From: Phanerochaete sordida | Taxonomy: Eukaryota > Basidiomycota > Agaricomycetes > Polyporales > Phanerochaetaceae | Assembly (NCBI GenBank): GCA_019973155.2 | Contig: BPQB01000106.1 | Coordinates: 1 to 64,000 of the forward strand | Direction of reading: 5' to 3' | Length of the DNA: 64,000 nt | In this document: positions 46,105 through 58,944 of the stretch, in pieces | How positions within the stretch are numbered: position 1 is the stretch's first letter | Layout of the letters: each line of letters begins with the position of its first letter | Made by a program: the position numbers and the translations under genes | The notes under the pieces: model-generated | Databases searched by the model: none | The model's input: the letters and a program-made list of their open reading frames with translations, nothing else | Told to the model about the DNA's origin: nothing

Positions 46105-48290
46105 GGCGCAGGGAGCGAGGTAGACGGGAGATGGCGGTGCAGAGCCAAGGAGCTATCGGTGGGAGGATCGAGAATAGAGTTACCAGACGCGGCAGGCACG
46201 AGCACAGCAGGCGCACGGACCCTTCGATGCACTCTATTATTATTGGCCCGAGTGACACGAGCACTGTGCCACACCTTGGGCACGAACTTACGCAAACCGT
46301 TGCGTCCAATATATGTTTCCAATATATGCAAGTCACAGTGGTGCGCCTCCGGGGAGATGAAAGGGGCCAAAGAAACCGGGACATCGCTCGCCAAACGTGC
46401 AACCTGCCCTATCACACGCAAATAGCGACAGCGCACGACATGTGAGACTATGGATATCAGCCTGTGAGCCGTCGTCGACCGCGCTCGGGACGAACATCGC
46501 CGCAGGGGGGCCGACGACGTCCTCAACAGAGCCGTATAGAACCGCAAAATACCGCTCTATTGGTCAGCCGAATCCTCGACATTAACGTCAGACGAACGAT
46601 GAACGACGTCGCCAGGCCTACCAGACGTCAGGGACGATAGCGATTGCGACTGGCAGAGGTGCGTACCTGCGACGATGCACACGCGCCACGATTTTCAGGT
46701 CCTCTGCGTGACCGTCATTCGCCATCGCCCTCCGCCCTCGCCCTTCGACATCGCGCTACCGTCTCTGGACAGGATTTGAAGGCGTGCGGGCACGATGTGC
46801 GCCATAGCAGCAGCCCGTGTTGTACCCGTCTGGGAGGCAGTGCCGAGGCGCATGTCGATAGTGTCGACGACGGTAGCGCTGCGGCGCGCCCGATAGCGAC
46901 TGAATGGTCGCATCAGCACGCCGAGATAAAGCGTGCACGAGTGAGACGTCACTGTCGGATCCTGACGCCAACTCTAATACTGCGATTTCCAGGCGGCTCC
47001 GACGTCTGCTCTCGCACGGACGGATCGACCTTGACGAGCCTGAAGTGTGTATCCACGAAGAAGAGATGCGAGGGCGGGTGCGGCGGTGGGGCATGAGGAG
47101 CCTGCAGTGCCTCGAGGACGTGACTCTAGCGTGAATTGTAGATGTCGGACTCCTAGGGTGTATAGCCTGAAAGCGAGGTCACGGAGGAGATGGCGGTGTT
47201 CCCAGCTGGTTTGACTGCGGAGAGCTTGCACATAGGCTGCGGTGGTTATGTCCCAGCCGTGCTGTAGATGGACCAGATGGTCGTTGAAGGGTCCAGGCCG
47301 GCTGCGACGTCCTGGGCGGCATCTAAAATATCATGAGCACGGACGCATGGTCGTATAGAAACCTGACGTACGAGCAGAACTGTCGCTACGCCGAGGTTCC
47401 TGGCACGGAGGCTAGACGGGATGGTACGCTCTTGTACCTCCCTTAGAGGCGCGTAGACCACGCAGACGACCGGTAAATACCATGCGCTCGTCGATGTTCG
47501 GCCTGCACGCGGGAGCTCCAGCACGCCGCCCGCGAAGGTGTGCGACGCGGCCGCGTTGAGGTGGAGGAGCTCAGAAGCCCGGTGCACGGTCGTTGGGACG
47601 TGTTCAAATGCACTCGGGTTGAGCGCCGTGCTAGCGAGGTGAAGTTCGAAGCAGCAAATTCCTTCAGGTCGAGGAACGTTCGGAGCATGTATCCGACGCT
47701 CGCTAGCGCAGCTCCGAGGTTGAGGCGTCCGTGGCAGAGTGAAAACCTAGAGTAGAAATGATCATAAGCACGCCGAACCGGTGTGCAATGCAAGGAATAA
47801 CACGCCAACGGCATCGTTTGAGATAGTCTTGGAGCGCGACATCTCAGCAGCAGCTTCGACATGACGCGGAGCCCGGCCCTCTTTGGAGACTCGTCCTGCT
47901 GCAAGCCCTCGCCGAGCGTATGTTGGCGATCTCTTCGATCGCGGAAGGAACTGGGCATTGACCTCGACGGCTCTCTCCGATGTCCCTCCTCGGCGCGTTC
48001 TGCAGCTCATGAACATCCACGACGTCCGTGCGCCGCCGCGACTCAAATGCCGCCCGCCGCCCTTGCACCGCCTTGCAGGCACTTCTCATCAGACCAGCGC
48101 ACGGTCGCGGCCCTCGATGAGCTGCGCAGCGAGCGGAGCGAGGCACGCGCGCCGTCGCCTGAATCGGAGATAGCGCTTGTCATACTCGCCGTGTGCAGCG
48201 ACGAGTTACCTTGCTTGTCAAGGTATTCTGGCGCAGGCATAATGTCCATCAAATCCATTACCCGGCCTTTCCCGTCTCGCCCGCTTCCTT
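46105..48290 (-). pseudogene. Region with a possibly degenerate minus-strand gene
   Basis: Plausible coding stretches on the minus strand appear in successive, mutually incompatible frames between about 48258 (MDLMDIMPAPEYLDKQ) and 47246 (AHDILDAAQDVAAGLDP). In between are leucine-rich-like phrases such as SAFEHV..TVHRASELLHLN and GGVLELPRAGRT. A clean exon chain could not be built: the frame changes do not fall on good splice sites. A decayed F-box/LRR-type gene is a guess. The part from 46105 to 46900 shows nothing. Confidence 0.25.
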
Positions 48291-48620
48291 CCGCAATCTA
48301 ATCTGCTCCTCTCTCCCTTATCTTTCCCTCCTCTCTCTATCTAATCTCTTCTCGCTCTATCTCATCTGTGCTCTATCTAATCTCCTCCTTCTTATCTCCG
48401 CGTGCGTCACTCCTTCCCATGCCTCGCGCCGTCGTCCTTGCTCTCTCCCTCCGCGTCCTCGTCCTCGTCCTCCCCCTCCCCTTCTCCTTCGCTGCATTCT
48501 CCCTCTTCTTCATCCCTTTCTTCCTTCCCTTCTCGCTTGCGCACCCTCTCCTCTCTCGCTTTCCTTCGTCGCTGCTCATCCCACCTCGCGTAGACTTCTC
48601 CTGCGCTCTGTCTCCTCCGT
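48291..48620. repeat. Long pyrimidine tract
   Basis: About 330 bp of the plus strand is almost entirely C and T, beginning with repeated TCTATCTAATCT/ATCTAATCTCCTCC motifs and continuing as CCTC/CTTC-rich low-complexity sequence. It lies downstream (on the minus strand) of the Helitron coding block. It could be a decayed microsatellite or part of the Helitron 3' region. Confidence 0.6.
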
Positions 48621-49024
48621 GAGTGTTTGCCTGTGCTTCGTTGCGCTGTTCTCACCATGTTCACGCTCCTCAGCTCGTTCTCCCTTTCATGTAGCCACCT
48701 GATATGCTGGTCCCCTACCTGTGCATCGTCCCGCGGCACAATAAATGATATCTGTTCCCCATTTCAGCATTCTCGCTGCGTGCCGTTCGTCACCGTCACT
48801 CACCGGCGGACCTCGTCCCTGCGCTTCGGCGATTACTACCGTGTTGTTGCGAAGCCAATCCGGTATGCACCCAGCTTCTTGCCCTTGCTGACCGGTCCTT
48901 TGCGCAGCGTTGGTGCTCATAGCGGCAGTCTTGACGTTCCGTGGTGGTCGTCTCGCTGTACTTTCTCTCGGTGCGCTACTTTTCATTTTATACAACGCCT
49001 TTGCTCATTGTCTTACGCAGCGCA

Positions 49025-52000
49025 CTATCTAGCTCCTTCCCGACACTGCTGCAAGCGTTCTAGACCCCCCATCTGTATCCACCACTCCCGCGTTTCACGA
49101 TCAAGCCGCTCCAGACGCTCGTCCTCCAATACCAAATCCACGTCCACCGCCCCTTGCACCAGCGTCCGGTCGAACGGCCGAAGCAACCGAATGCTGTCTC
49201 GGCCTGTGCTTCGGGAGAGCGCGACATACACGTTCGTCAGCGTGATCGGGAACGACGGTAGTGTCGCGATGTCGACAACAACGTATCGTAGGGTTTGGCC
49301 CTGCGCACGGTAATCTGTGAAGGCGTATGCGGCGGTAATTGGAAACTGTCTTCGCCGGACCTTGCGCTCCACGTTCTTGCCTGCGCGACGCAGCTTGATC
49401 GTCATCCGCCTTTCCACCGGCTGCACCGGCACCACCCCGGGCTCCAACCCGTTCAGCTGTGACGCCTTCGTACGCTCCATGCGCACCAGGATGCAGATGG
49501 GCATGTGTTTGAGCTGCACAACACTTCCCCCATCTCCGGCTGGCTCGTCAGGATGCAGGACAATATCCACTATCTCTCCCCGGGATCCATTGGCGAGATC
49601 GAGGTCGGTTTGTATGTTGCTCGTCACCAACACCTTCATGCCCCTGGCTAACTCGACGCTTCCTGGTAGATCGTTCCGCTTGTCGCTTCGCTTCCGCTTG
49701 CCCTTCATCCGTCCCGCAACCGCATATCGTTCCGCAAGCGTCAGCGGCCGCATTCGCTTTCCCCGTTCTGCTACGCGATCTTCTGCCGGACAGATGTATA
49801 GTGTCTCTCCGCTCCTTGCGCAATGCCGACGAACGCTTGCCTCGTTCCACAGCTTCCGTACTGCGTGCCTCGGCGTCACAAGCGACGCTTTCGACCACGG
49901 TTCATGTTCGAAGTCAACGTCGACCTGATTTGGCTTCAAAACCAGGTCATTCAGCATCTCGACGTCCTCCTCCCGCATCTCCCCGTTCCTCAACCGTACC
50001 AGGAGTTCGCGCCAGATAGGGTCTGTCACTCTCCTCTGCTTCCGAAGAATAACGACGATCTTGAACTGTTTGTAGATCTCGGCGCCGAGCTTCATCTCCG
50101 CTGTGCCCTCCTTCGCCCCAGAGCCAAACAGTGCTTCGTCAACCCCTACGCCGACAGGCGGAAACTGGTGCAGATCTCCGCACAGTATCACGTTCACCCC
50201 TCCAAAGGGTTCGCCTTCTTTGTATCCTGGTGAGTCTTGCTTGCCGATATCCACGTTCCTCGACATCACCGCCATGAACGTCTTCGAGACCATCGAGAAT
50301 TCGTCGATAATCATGTACCGAGCTTCTCGCCAGAAGTTTTGCAGCTTCGCGCGAACCTCGGGGCTGATCTTGTTCGGGTCCTTGATTCCGATAGATGCGA
50401 CCACATGCAACGTCTTCCCGTCGATGAGCGATGCTGCAATACCCGTGAACGCCGCCTTCACCAACATAAACATCACCCCGCGCTGTGCGAACTCCTCGGT
50501 CACAGTTTGGATGACTCGTGACTTCCCCGTGCCGCCCTCCCCGTACAGGATCATTCGTAAGGTCGGTGGGTTCCGCTCCGCTAATGTTTCCGCCATGTGC
50601 CACTTAATGATGTCGTACGCGCAGAACTGCTCGTCCTCGAGCTCCGAAGGGTCGGCCGCTGGGAGGGCGGCTTCCGACGGCATCAGCGTAACTGACGGAT
50701 CATCGTCGCCGTTGTTTGCGGTCGCGCCATCTCGGTTGTCGATGCGCTCCACCCCTGACCCATCCGCTTCGCTCGCCCTCCCATCTCTCGCCCCTGCAAC
50801 GACGGTCCTCTGGTTAAGGTCTTGCACGTCTCTCTCCAGCTGAGCTTCCCACTCGCGAAGCCTATCGAACGTCTCTGCACTTGCACGTGGCATCGGCGGG
50901 CCCTGTCCGTGGGCCCACTCGGTCGGAGTTGACGTCTCAAAGATCCGCGCGGCACGAGCGCATTCCAGCCCGTTCATCGCGTGTATACGCTCGCGGAACG
51001 AGATCTCGTTCGCCTGGATAAACTGCTGCAGGCCGGCCTCACTGAGCTCCTCCGACTCGCCTGCGAACACAGCAGCTCCTTCTTCGTCCCCTGCCTCCCC
51101 GTCGACATGGTCGTCTTCTGGTACGTCTTCTTCTGCATCCCGCGCGGCTGTCTGACAGTCATGGAAGTACTGGATGCCTCCCAGAACGCGCAAAATCCGT
51201 GTGCGGTCCGAAGCCGTCTCGAGAAACCGATCAAACGCGGCCTCCCATGTCTCGCTCGCACTTCTCAAATCCGTGTACAGGTTCCTCCACGGCTTCAGCA
51301 GTGTAAGCATCGATGCGCAGTAGAACGCGTACGAGCCCACGTCGTTTCGATTCGGGAAGCGCATGCCAACGAAGTTGGGTAGGTTCCGGTGTGTAGGACC
51401 CCTCTTCACTCGTTGCTTCTTGGTCGAGTTCGGATGTTCGTCTTGGTATCGCACGCGCATGTGGGATGGGCGTCCTGCTCGCCGGCCCGTTGATTCTGCG
51501 GCGTCTTCTGTGCTTCCTTCATTGCCGTTCCCGTCATCTTCCCCTTGCCCTTCCTCTGCTGGGCCCTGACGACGGCGCTGCCGGCGGGCGCGGTCCGATA
51601 TGTCCTCTTCATATGTTCCGATGAAGAAGTCCAGCACTGATGTCCCTTCCAGATCTTCACCACGGAATCGATAGTCCGTCACCTGACTCTGTGGGTACAC
51701 CCTGCCTCCGTTCCCGACGTCAAATGTAAGCTGTTCAACATTCTCCTCCTGATTAATGCCTCAGCTTATGTCGAAATCCCGCTGCAGAAACTGTCACTTA
51801 CTGCGTCGTCATTGTCCCTCTCCATCACTTCGCCATGCGGTCCGGGAGCCCCCTCCGCGTTCGGCTGCGCAACATCGTTCGCACTGCGACTAACATGTTA
51901 GTAACCAGACGCGCTGCTCCTGTCGTTCTACTCACTTGGATTCCAGCGCCGTGAACGCTTTCCAGATGGCCCGGTTGAACGAAGACCAGTAGATGGGAAC

Positions 52001-55000
52001 ATATGCGTGTGACCGGTACACATCTCCCCACCCCATCAGGTACGACATCACCATAGGTGCTGCAATCTCTTGCTCCCTGTTGATTGTATTCACCAGCCTG
52101 GACAACAGAAGCGACTGCGAACGACGAAGGTCTTGAGCGTACTCCGCGTTCGGGTGCTCCAGGTGGTACGCATATCCATCTGAATAACACTCGTTAGCTG
52201 ACACGCGTTGCATATCCTTTACATGATGCTCACCTGCAAGCACCGCTGACATGTTGTAGTTGCGCCCTTGCTTCTTCGCCGTGTAACTGGTCACGTAGAA
52301 TGTTATGTTCTTCGTGTCTCGACCACTGGTGAGCAGCTTTCCGTCATTGTTGCATCTCCCGTTGACAAGGACGTGTGGGCACCACCCGTTGATGAGGCCG
52401 AACAGCCGCTTCGGCCCCCACTTCCCCGCCTCTGTGATGAACTCCTCTCGCGCGGTCTCGAACGGAGCTTTGCGCTTGCAGACGTAGCGGCCATGACGAT
52501 TCGGAAATACACATTTCTTCAATTTACATGTGTGCACTTGCTCTGATCGTGCAAGACGGCGCTCGAAGTCATCAAGATCTTGGGCGTACGTTGGCGAATC
52601 AGGATTTGGTGGCCGGCTGTACGCTATGTCCTTCTCGCGTGGGATGGCTTGAATAGACGTGGCGCTCTCCAGCCCGGGAACGTACGCTCGAATGTTCGCG
52701 CGGATGTAGGCCCTGACTTTAGCACGGAACTCCTCCGTCTGGAGCATAGCGACGAGCTCGTCCGGAGATGGCATGTTTTGTAACCACATCAAAAGATGCA
52801 GATGCAGCGTTCCTCGACCTTGCGTCTCCACGGTACCAAAATACGCTGCCACATCCCCGATGACACCACACTCCGTCTTGACCTGGAACGGTGATACCTT
52901 GATCTTGAACAACGTCTCGAGCACCGTCTTCACCATGAAATGGAAAAACTTCGCTGCCGCAAACGGGTCTGCAGCAATGTTCCGCGCGCGCTGCTCCCCA
53001 TCCGGCCCGGCTGTTCGAAGGAAGGCGTCCATGTCGATTTGTTCCCCTGCGAAGATCTGTGCGATGGGATCATGATGGTCGGTGAAGTTCCAAGTGAACC
53101 AGAATGCTGCTGGTCCGAGTATGACAGAAGTAGACCAGATCTGGCTGCGGTAACTGAAGCGCGCCGCGTCGTTTCCAACAACCCGCCCTGCGACTGCATG
53201 CACATGTTGTCGCAACGCGCGAACTGCAGGGTCTGAGAAGGGGAGGCCCGCCTCCTCTTCACGTTGCGCAGCCTTCAGCTTCTCCACCGTCAACGTCGCG
53301 AGCTGCGTAGCAACTGTTTCGAAGTCCCGTCGCCGCATCTGCACCTTTGCTGAATGTAGTCCTTCGCGCCGTTGAATCATGCCGAACGTCACGAACGGGA
53401 ATGTTTCGTGCTTCCGAAAACGACGGTCATGGTATTGGAGAGCCCAACGTACATGCTGACGGAAGTCAACGCTGACGCGACGAACAGCCTCCATCCCACC
53501 GCACCCATACGGGAAAAGACACGGGAACGCCTTCTCGAAAAAATTCTCCGCGTCAGGTTCGACGCTCTCCGCATCTGTGACAGTTCCTGAACGCAGGGAG
53601 GCGCCTGGGCCGAAGTCGCGGACAGGACGGGTCCCATGTCGCACCGCATAACCGCCTTCATGATCGTCTGTCCACATGTTCTCTAGGCCCCAGCGCATGA
53701 GCTCTACGGCAGTAACGCTCGAGAGGTCTGCATCAATGGAGCCAGAGACCCGGAACGGGATCACGTCGCCCTCGTCTAGAATGAAGTCCGCGTTATAAAT
53801 ACCACTCGCTGTGAATCCTACACCACGACGCACCACTCTCGACTTGCAGGTCTTCTAGGGTGACTCCTGGTGGCAACTCCAACCCTGCGAATGACCGTCA
53901 GCGAACACTCCATAGCAAGGCTGGTGGGCGTACCTTCCAACTCATCTGCAGCATCATCAGGAACGTAGCCAGCGCTCTCCTCGTCCACTACGCTGATGTC
54001 CGTACTCTGTCTGACCAGCGCGGTGATTTCCTCTGGTACGTCGTCTTCGGGAAGAGCCTCGAGTCGAGCTTCGTCAATCGCGATGTCCCCGTAATATTTT
54101 GGATTATTCGCCTTGAGCCACAGCAACGCACGACGGACCGCGTCGCGGCGGACACGGAAGCTGCTGCGCAAGCATCTCTTCGGTAGCTTGCCGCGCCCAA
54201 TGAAGGTGATGGCAATGATGGACGACAGGATATTGATCGGCCGGGGCATGAGGCGACCTTCGACCATGGAGGCGACTCCCGCCTGATCCAGGGCGTACGT
54301 GCTGACGTTGCCGCGCATGGCTCGCTGTAGACTGTTCTCTGGTGGGCGGAAGTCTTTGTCCTTTGGGTACAGCTTGACTACATACACCCGAGGATACAAC
54401 AGGGCGATAAGCTGCTGCTCGGGGAGGGTAAGACGCTCTAGCTCCCAGGGAATGCGACCGATCCACATGTCGTTCGCGAGCGATAATGCAGGAGGGATGT
54501 CGCCGGACCGAGACAGCGCAGACGCACAGTCGTTGCAGACGCGAGCATCAACCGCAACGCCGTCGCGGTAGATGACGCCGCCTTCCTCGAGAAGCATGCC
54601 GGAGGTGAGGGTATGAGCGGGGTGGGGGTGGACAGGGGCAAGCCGCGCCGAAGGGAGGTCCGAAATAGGCATGTCACTTAGCCCATCCTCCTGGACCTGC
54701 CGCTCACGAGCGCAAACGGCGCAGATGCCGTGCTGCAATGCCTCGTTCGAAGTTGCATTGTAAAACTCCCTGTAACAACGGTGGACGTCCTCTGTGGAGG
54801 GTAGGTCCATGTACTTCGAGACGTCCACTTGGTCGGCCATAGACGTGCCCTCCGAGCGCCGTGCTCGCTGTCGACGCTCGGCCTGCTCCGCGTTTGAAGC
54901 TCGTTTCCTCTGCTGCCTGAGGAGGGCTGCGTTCTGAAGTTCTTCCAAGATATCCACCGACGCATGCGAGGTGATGAACTGTAGGAGAACCTCCTTCGGC

Positions 55001-55104
55001 GACGTGTGACCACGAGGAATAGGCACTCGCCCATCCAAAATGGCCTTGATTTCGCCGACAGGAAGATGTCGAAGAAAGGGGATGTAGGCAGCCATGGCGA
55101 ACAC
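49025..55104 (-). CDS. Helitron protein: DUF6570, HUH-type Rep and PIF1-like helicase, frame-broken
   Basis: The coding segments are 55104-53934, 53884-51936 (containing the frame break), 51889-51802 and 51748-49025, joined by three short GT-AG introns. The first part has a Cys-rich N-terminus (ICAVCARE, VCNDCAS) and a DUF6570 block (DMWIGRIPWELERLTLPEQQL). The second is Helitron_like_N/Rep, with HUH motif GRGTLHLHLLMWL and paired tyrosines in FYVTSYTAKKQ. The third is a PIF1-family helicase: Walker A GEGGTGKS, Walker B MIIDEFSMV, GDLHQFPPV, TDYRAQGQTL and YVALSRSTG. Rep nicks and joins single strands for rolling-circle transposition, and the helicase unwinds. Between about 53855 and 53785 the DUF6570 frame and the Rep frame overlap out of register by one base with no usable intron. 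This copy therefore needs a frameshift, or is recently inactivated. Confidence 0.88.
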
Positions 55105-55220
55105 GGACAGCGCACAGAATCGGCTGCACTTGCACCGCGGCGGTATGTTGCTTGGCGCTTTTCCGGCGACCGAGGACGTGCAATTATCTCAGCTGAAATT
55201 TATTTTCGCGCTGAAGTCTC

Positions 55221-55228
55221 TATAAAAG
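55221..55228 (+). promoter_or_regulatory. TATA box of the gene divergent to the Helitron protein
   Basis: TATAAAAG lies 61-68 bp upstream of the ATG at 55289, the usual position for a strong TATA promoter. The 185 bp between the two divergent start codons must serve both genes. Confidence 0.65.
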
Positions 55229-55288
55229 GGCTCGGTCAGAGACACCGGGGACTCCCCGCCTCGTCCACATCGCTCACCACAAACTCCC

Positions 55289-56376
55289 ATGGCGCCTCCA
55301 CCGACCCCGTCGCCCGCAGCGTCTGGAGAAGAGCTCCGCGCCCTACACACGCAGCTCATGAGCGACATCGACGGCCCACATCGCGCTCGGTACATGGGCA
55401 ACAAGGACCTCAAGGTCCTCGATGAGCTCACATGGGTGAGGCATGGTAGCTGCGACTTCCTTGTCCACGCCGACGACGCCGCAGAGTACGAAGCAAAGCG
55501 CGCTCTTCATGCGAACGACCCCACCGAGAATCCCGCACCGGATGCTCCAAACTCCGCGATGTTCTCCATGGTCGGCCGCCTCGCGAACAAAAACTTCTAC
55601 CTTTCGTCGTGCGCCGGCTGGAACGGCTCGTACGGCGAACTCGAAGGTGTCGTTGCCTCGGCTCTACTTGAGCCTGCAGATGTCACTGCATTCAGCGGTG
55701 ACTGGGACTGCATGGTGAAGAACTTCGAGCGCATCGTAGCCTCAAAGCACACCCAGGGCAGGATCATCAAAGGAGCCTGGGACGAGGCAAGTGGGGAGCC
55801 AAAGCGTCTAAGGGTTAGGACCAAGATATTCCAGGTGAGCACAACACTCACTCGATAGCGACACAACACTCACATTCTCCACCAGGAAATCGATCCAAAC
55901 GACGAAGACGCCGCTAGTGAGCATGTTTGTTTACCAGGTTGTATCACACTCTGATCATACCTGCAGACGTCGGGCTACCTTCCGAATTCACTATTGCAAA
56001 GTGGCCCCCGACGCCGGGCTCTGCTAAGTGTGCGGAGAAACTCGACGAGCTGCGCAAAGGCAAGAAGCACATCGTCAACCCCGTACCTGTCTTCGGGCGC
56101 AATGGTGCCTTGATATTCCCATCGGAGTATCGCGAGCTGCGCGACACGCTCGTCGTCGTTTACTTCACCTTCATCCACTGGTTCATCGCAGGTGACAAGG
56201 ACTCTTCCGACCCGAAGAAGGGCCCTTCCGACACCTTCGGCGCCGAAATCCTAAACATGAAGGTGCTCGCACCTCCGCGCCCCCGTACGTCCAGCACGCC
56301 CAAGACTCCGGTGAAGCGCTGGTCGCTCCGTGACCCCATGGCCTCGCCCTCACCTCCGAAGAGGAGACGTACTTGA
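55289..56376 (+). CDS. Hypothetical protein divergent to the Helitron Rep-helicase
   Basis: Three exons (55289-55834, 55886-55916, 55967-56376; introns of 51 and 50 nt, phase-consistent) encode 328 residues. No family is recognised. The protein starts Pro/Ser-rich, then has helical and mixed segments (DIDGPHRARYMGNKDLKVLDEL, MFSMVGRLANKNFYLSSCAG, DWDCMVKNFERIV, FIHWFIAGDKDSS). It ends with a basic Ser-Pro-rich tail (TPKTPVKRWS, PSPPKRRRT) that looks like a nuclear localisation signal with proline-directed phosphosites. It begins 185 bp from the Helitron protein in the opposite direction, with its own TATA box. It could be a Helitron cargo or accessory gene or an independent host gene; the intact frame beside a frame-broken element is notable. 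Confidence 0.7.
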
Positions 56377-58944
56377 CGGTTAGTCCATCCAGTGCCCAGC
56401 GTTTCCGTAGACTGACCTCGCTGTGCAGGCGCAGCATAGTGCGCTGCGATACGTACGCCTTCCCATCCAAAAGTACTCGCTATAGATACTCCTCGTGACT
56501 TCATTCTCTTCTCTTCATTCTCTGCTTCTTTTCGTTCGCCGCTGCCATGTAATACACGTAGAGTTCAACATGATACGTGCCATCCTTGACTTCTGCCTGA
56601 CGGCGTCCGACACTCTTGCGAACGCGTCGGAAATGACAGCAGTAAGTATCAATTTCCAGCTCAGCTAACCTGACCGGGTTACCGTTGTGTATTATATTTG
56701 GAGCGGAGCGTAAAACTGATGAAAAATGCTGATGCCGGTGTGACGTGTTCCTTGCCACCCACCACGATCAGCGCGACAACGTAGGGAGTCCCACAAGACA
56801 CTCTGCACGCTCGACTGCCAGTGGTGGCTGAGTTACTGAGTCCTCATCAAAGCCAACGTTGTCACGCTGCAGGTCGTCCACAACACTTGCCTGTAAGCCC
56901 GCGCTCGTGGCCTGCTGCAGTGTTGCTGCGTCGAGCCTGCAGTGGACTGCTGTTAGACGACAATGGTTCTCGGAAGAGTCATTTCAAGTGTTACATTGTT
57001 GTCGTAGAGCGAGCGGGAGTTTCTGAGCGAGAAGAACAAAGCGTGAAACAGTTAAATCTCGAAAGAAACTCGAATAAGCAAGCAAGGTCTGAGCCGACGC
57101 AGGCGGCCCTTATCTAGTCCTGTTAATTTTCATGGACAATTTCGAGCTCGGACTCGCGGCGCTTCGCGCGCTATTTGTTTGTTCTTATTTATTCCGACCG
57201 TATCTACCGAGACGATATGTAACTGCGGCCCGCGTACGTACCGAGACGACATGTAACTACGGGCCGACGCGCCCAGGACCCTTCGTAGTGTACTTAAGGA
57301 CTCGGGAATCCATACCGAACGCTAGCGCGTTTGCTTTTCGCCGACGTACCTCGCACCGCGCGACCCCGTTTTCTGACAAGTCCATGCTCGACAAGACCTA
57401 GCTCGACGTGGGGCAGACCAACTTGGCGTGGAAAACGTTCGCCGAGTTCAGTAGGGAGGGCCGCGCGAGCGTGAGCGAGCGCGGGCTGTGCGAGCTCATG
57501 GTCGTCGGCGCCCCCGAGCGCGACGGCGTCGCCGAGCGGTCGCCCGCGGCGCGGACGGTGCTCCAGAGGCGGAGCGTGCCCTAACGGAGACCGCCATGCG
57601 AGAGCTTGCTCGAAATTCCGTTGAGGTGCGCGAGCTGGGACGGAGCCGCGCGCGGCGTGTCGGCTTTGAAGTTGGCTATCGAGCTACGCGCGGGCCTCCT
57701 GTCCCCTTTCGTCTTCTTGACCTTCGCTCCGAGCGACGGGTTTGCAGCGCTGTGGCTAATGGTGCCGTCCGTGATGGTCCAAACGAGGACGTGGCCTGCG
57801 AAGCTGGTGATCTACGCGATCGGGCACAGGCGTTCCATGAAGCACGAAGCGGTGCTGCCCTGCGGCTCTGTAGGCGACTCGTGCAGCGTCCGCAGAGCAA
57901 AGGCCGTGTTCGCGCGGTCCTCGGAGCCGGTGGCGGTGAGAAGAGTTGCCACCAACGTCGCGCTGCCGCTGCACGAACAATGTCGGCTTGGGTGGGGGTG
58001 TCCGAGAGCGAATGGACTTGCATGTCCAGCAAGCATTGCAGCGGGAAGCTCTAGCCAGCGACGGGAGCTGGAGTTTGTGCGTGCGCTGCGGTACTGCACG
58101 AGAGGAGAGTAGACGCGATGGATAGAGGTCAGGGAATGGTGAAATGGCTGCAGGGCCCGGCGGTAGCAGAGTAGCCAAGGACTGGGATCGGACAGTCGAA
58201 TCGATGCTGGCGATGGACTGCAGAGCAGAACTGGGCACGAAGAGGTGCTGCAACGGACAAGGGCCGGATGGATGGGGGCAGCGTCTTCGGGAGCGATGCG
58301 TCAACGCAGGTCGTCTCGCGTACGACCCGCAACCGCAGGCCGAGCGACCGAAGGTGTCGAGAGGTTCTGCACGTCGAGGCGCAGCGTGAGGTTGAGACGT
58401 CGCAGCCGTTGAGCGACTGGCACAAATGGGCACGGCCATCGGGCTGGTGTGGGTGTGGTGTCCGTGCATGCGGCTAGTGTGCGAGGGGTGTAGCGAGTGC
58501 AGAGGTCGTGGGGGTTGCATGGGCATGGCAGGCCCGGCCCGCTAGCGGCCGCCGTATTCGAAGGCAAAGGTACAAGATCGCATGTTGCCTTTTCTGTGCG
58601 CGATGTAGGTCGTGACTCTGGAGCTGGAATCGAATCAGCACGAGCAGATGTTGTATTGCTTGTGTGCGCACCAGTAGACCAATGACCTCGTCATAGACCC
58701 TCACTTTGGAGTCGGGACAACGTTCCTCTCTGCTGTTCCCGCCCCAGCCATCCCCGACCATCGTTGCATCTGAGTTCTCCGCGAGACGTCGGCCGTTTTG
58801 ATAGCGTGCAGCATCCTTCCCGCACTGGGCTTCGGCGCAGAGCGGTGCGTCAGGTATCTTGGACGCTCGAAAGGACGAGACTTGCGTGATCGCAATTGAG
58901 CTACAATAATTGATTCAGCGAGCAGGCTATATAGAGTACGGCCC
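56377..58944. other. Gene-poor region, no supported gene
   Basis: No domain-bearing frame was found. A 26-bp motif is repeated in tandem with a 34 bp period (TACCGAGACGATATGTAACT at 57205 and again with one change at 57239). Overlapping frames between 57480 and 58530 on both strands read as low-complexity or shadow sequence; one minus-strand stretch (about 57812-58032) looks gene-like but has no start, splice chain or family. Confidence 0.4.

Larger units (their letters stand above)
49025..56376 (-). mobile_element. Autonomous-type Helitron (coding core; ends not located)
   Basis: The Rep-helicase protein defines a Helitron in minus orientation. The expected 5' TC end should lie to the right of 55104 and the hairpin plus CTRR end to the left of 49025. 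I could not identify either with confidence, so the extent is a minimum. It is drawn to include the divergent gene at 55289-56376 because the two share a 185 bp intergenic promoter. Whether that gene is inside the element is undecided. Confidence 0.6.

Noticed and set aside
48291..48620. Plus-strand open frames through the pyrimidine tract (Ser/Leu/Pro-rich peptides)
   Set aside because: They are artefacts of CT-rich low-complexity DNA, since several frames are open at once with no start context or domain.
58301..58526. Cys/Pro-rich minus-strand frame resembling a zinc-binding protein
   Set aside because: Cysteine spacing fits no finger family, and the frame overlaps other equally open frames.
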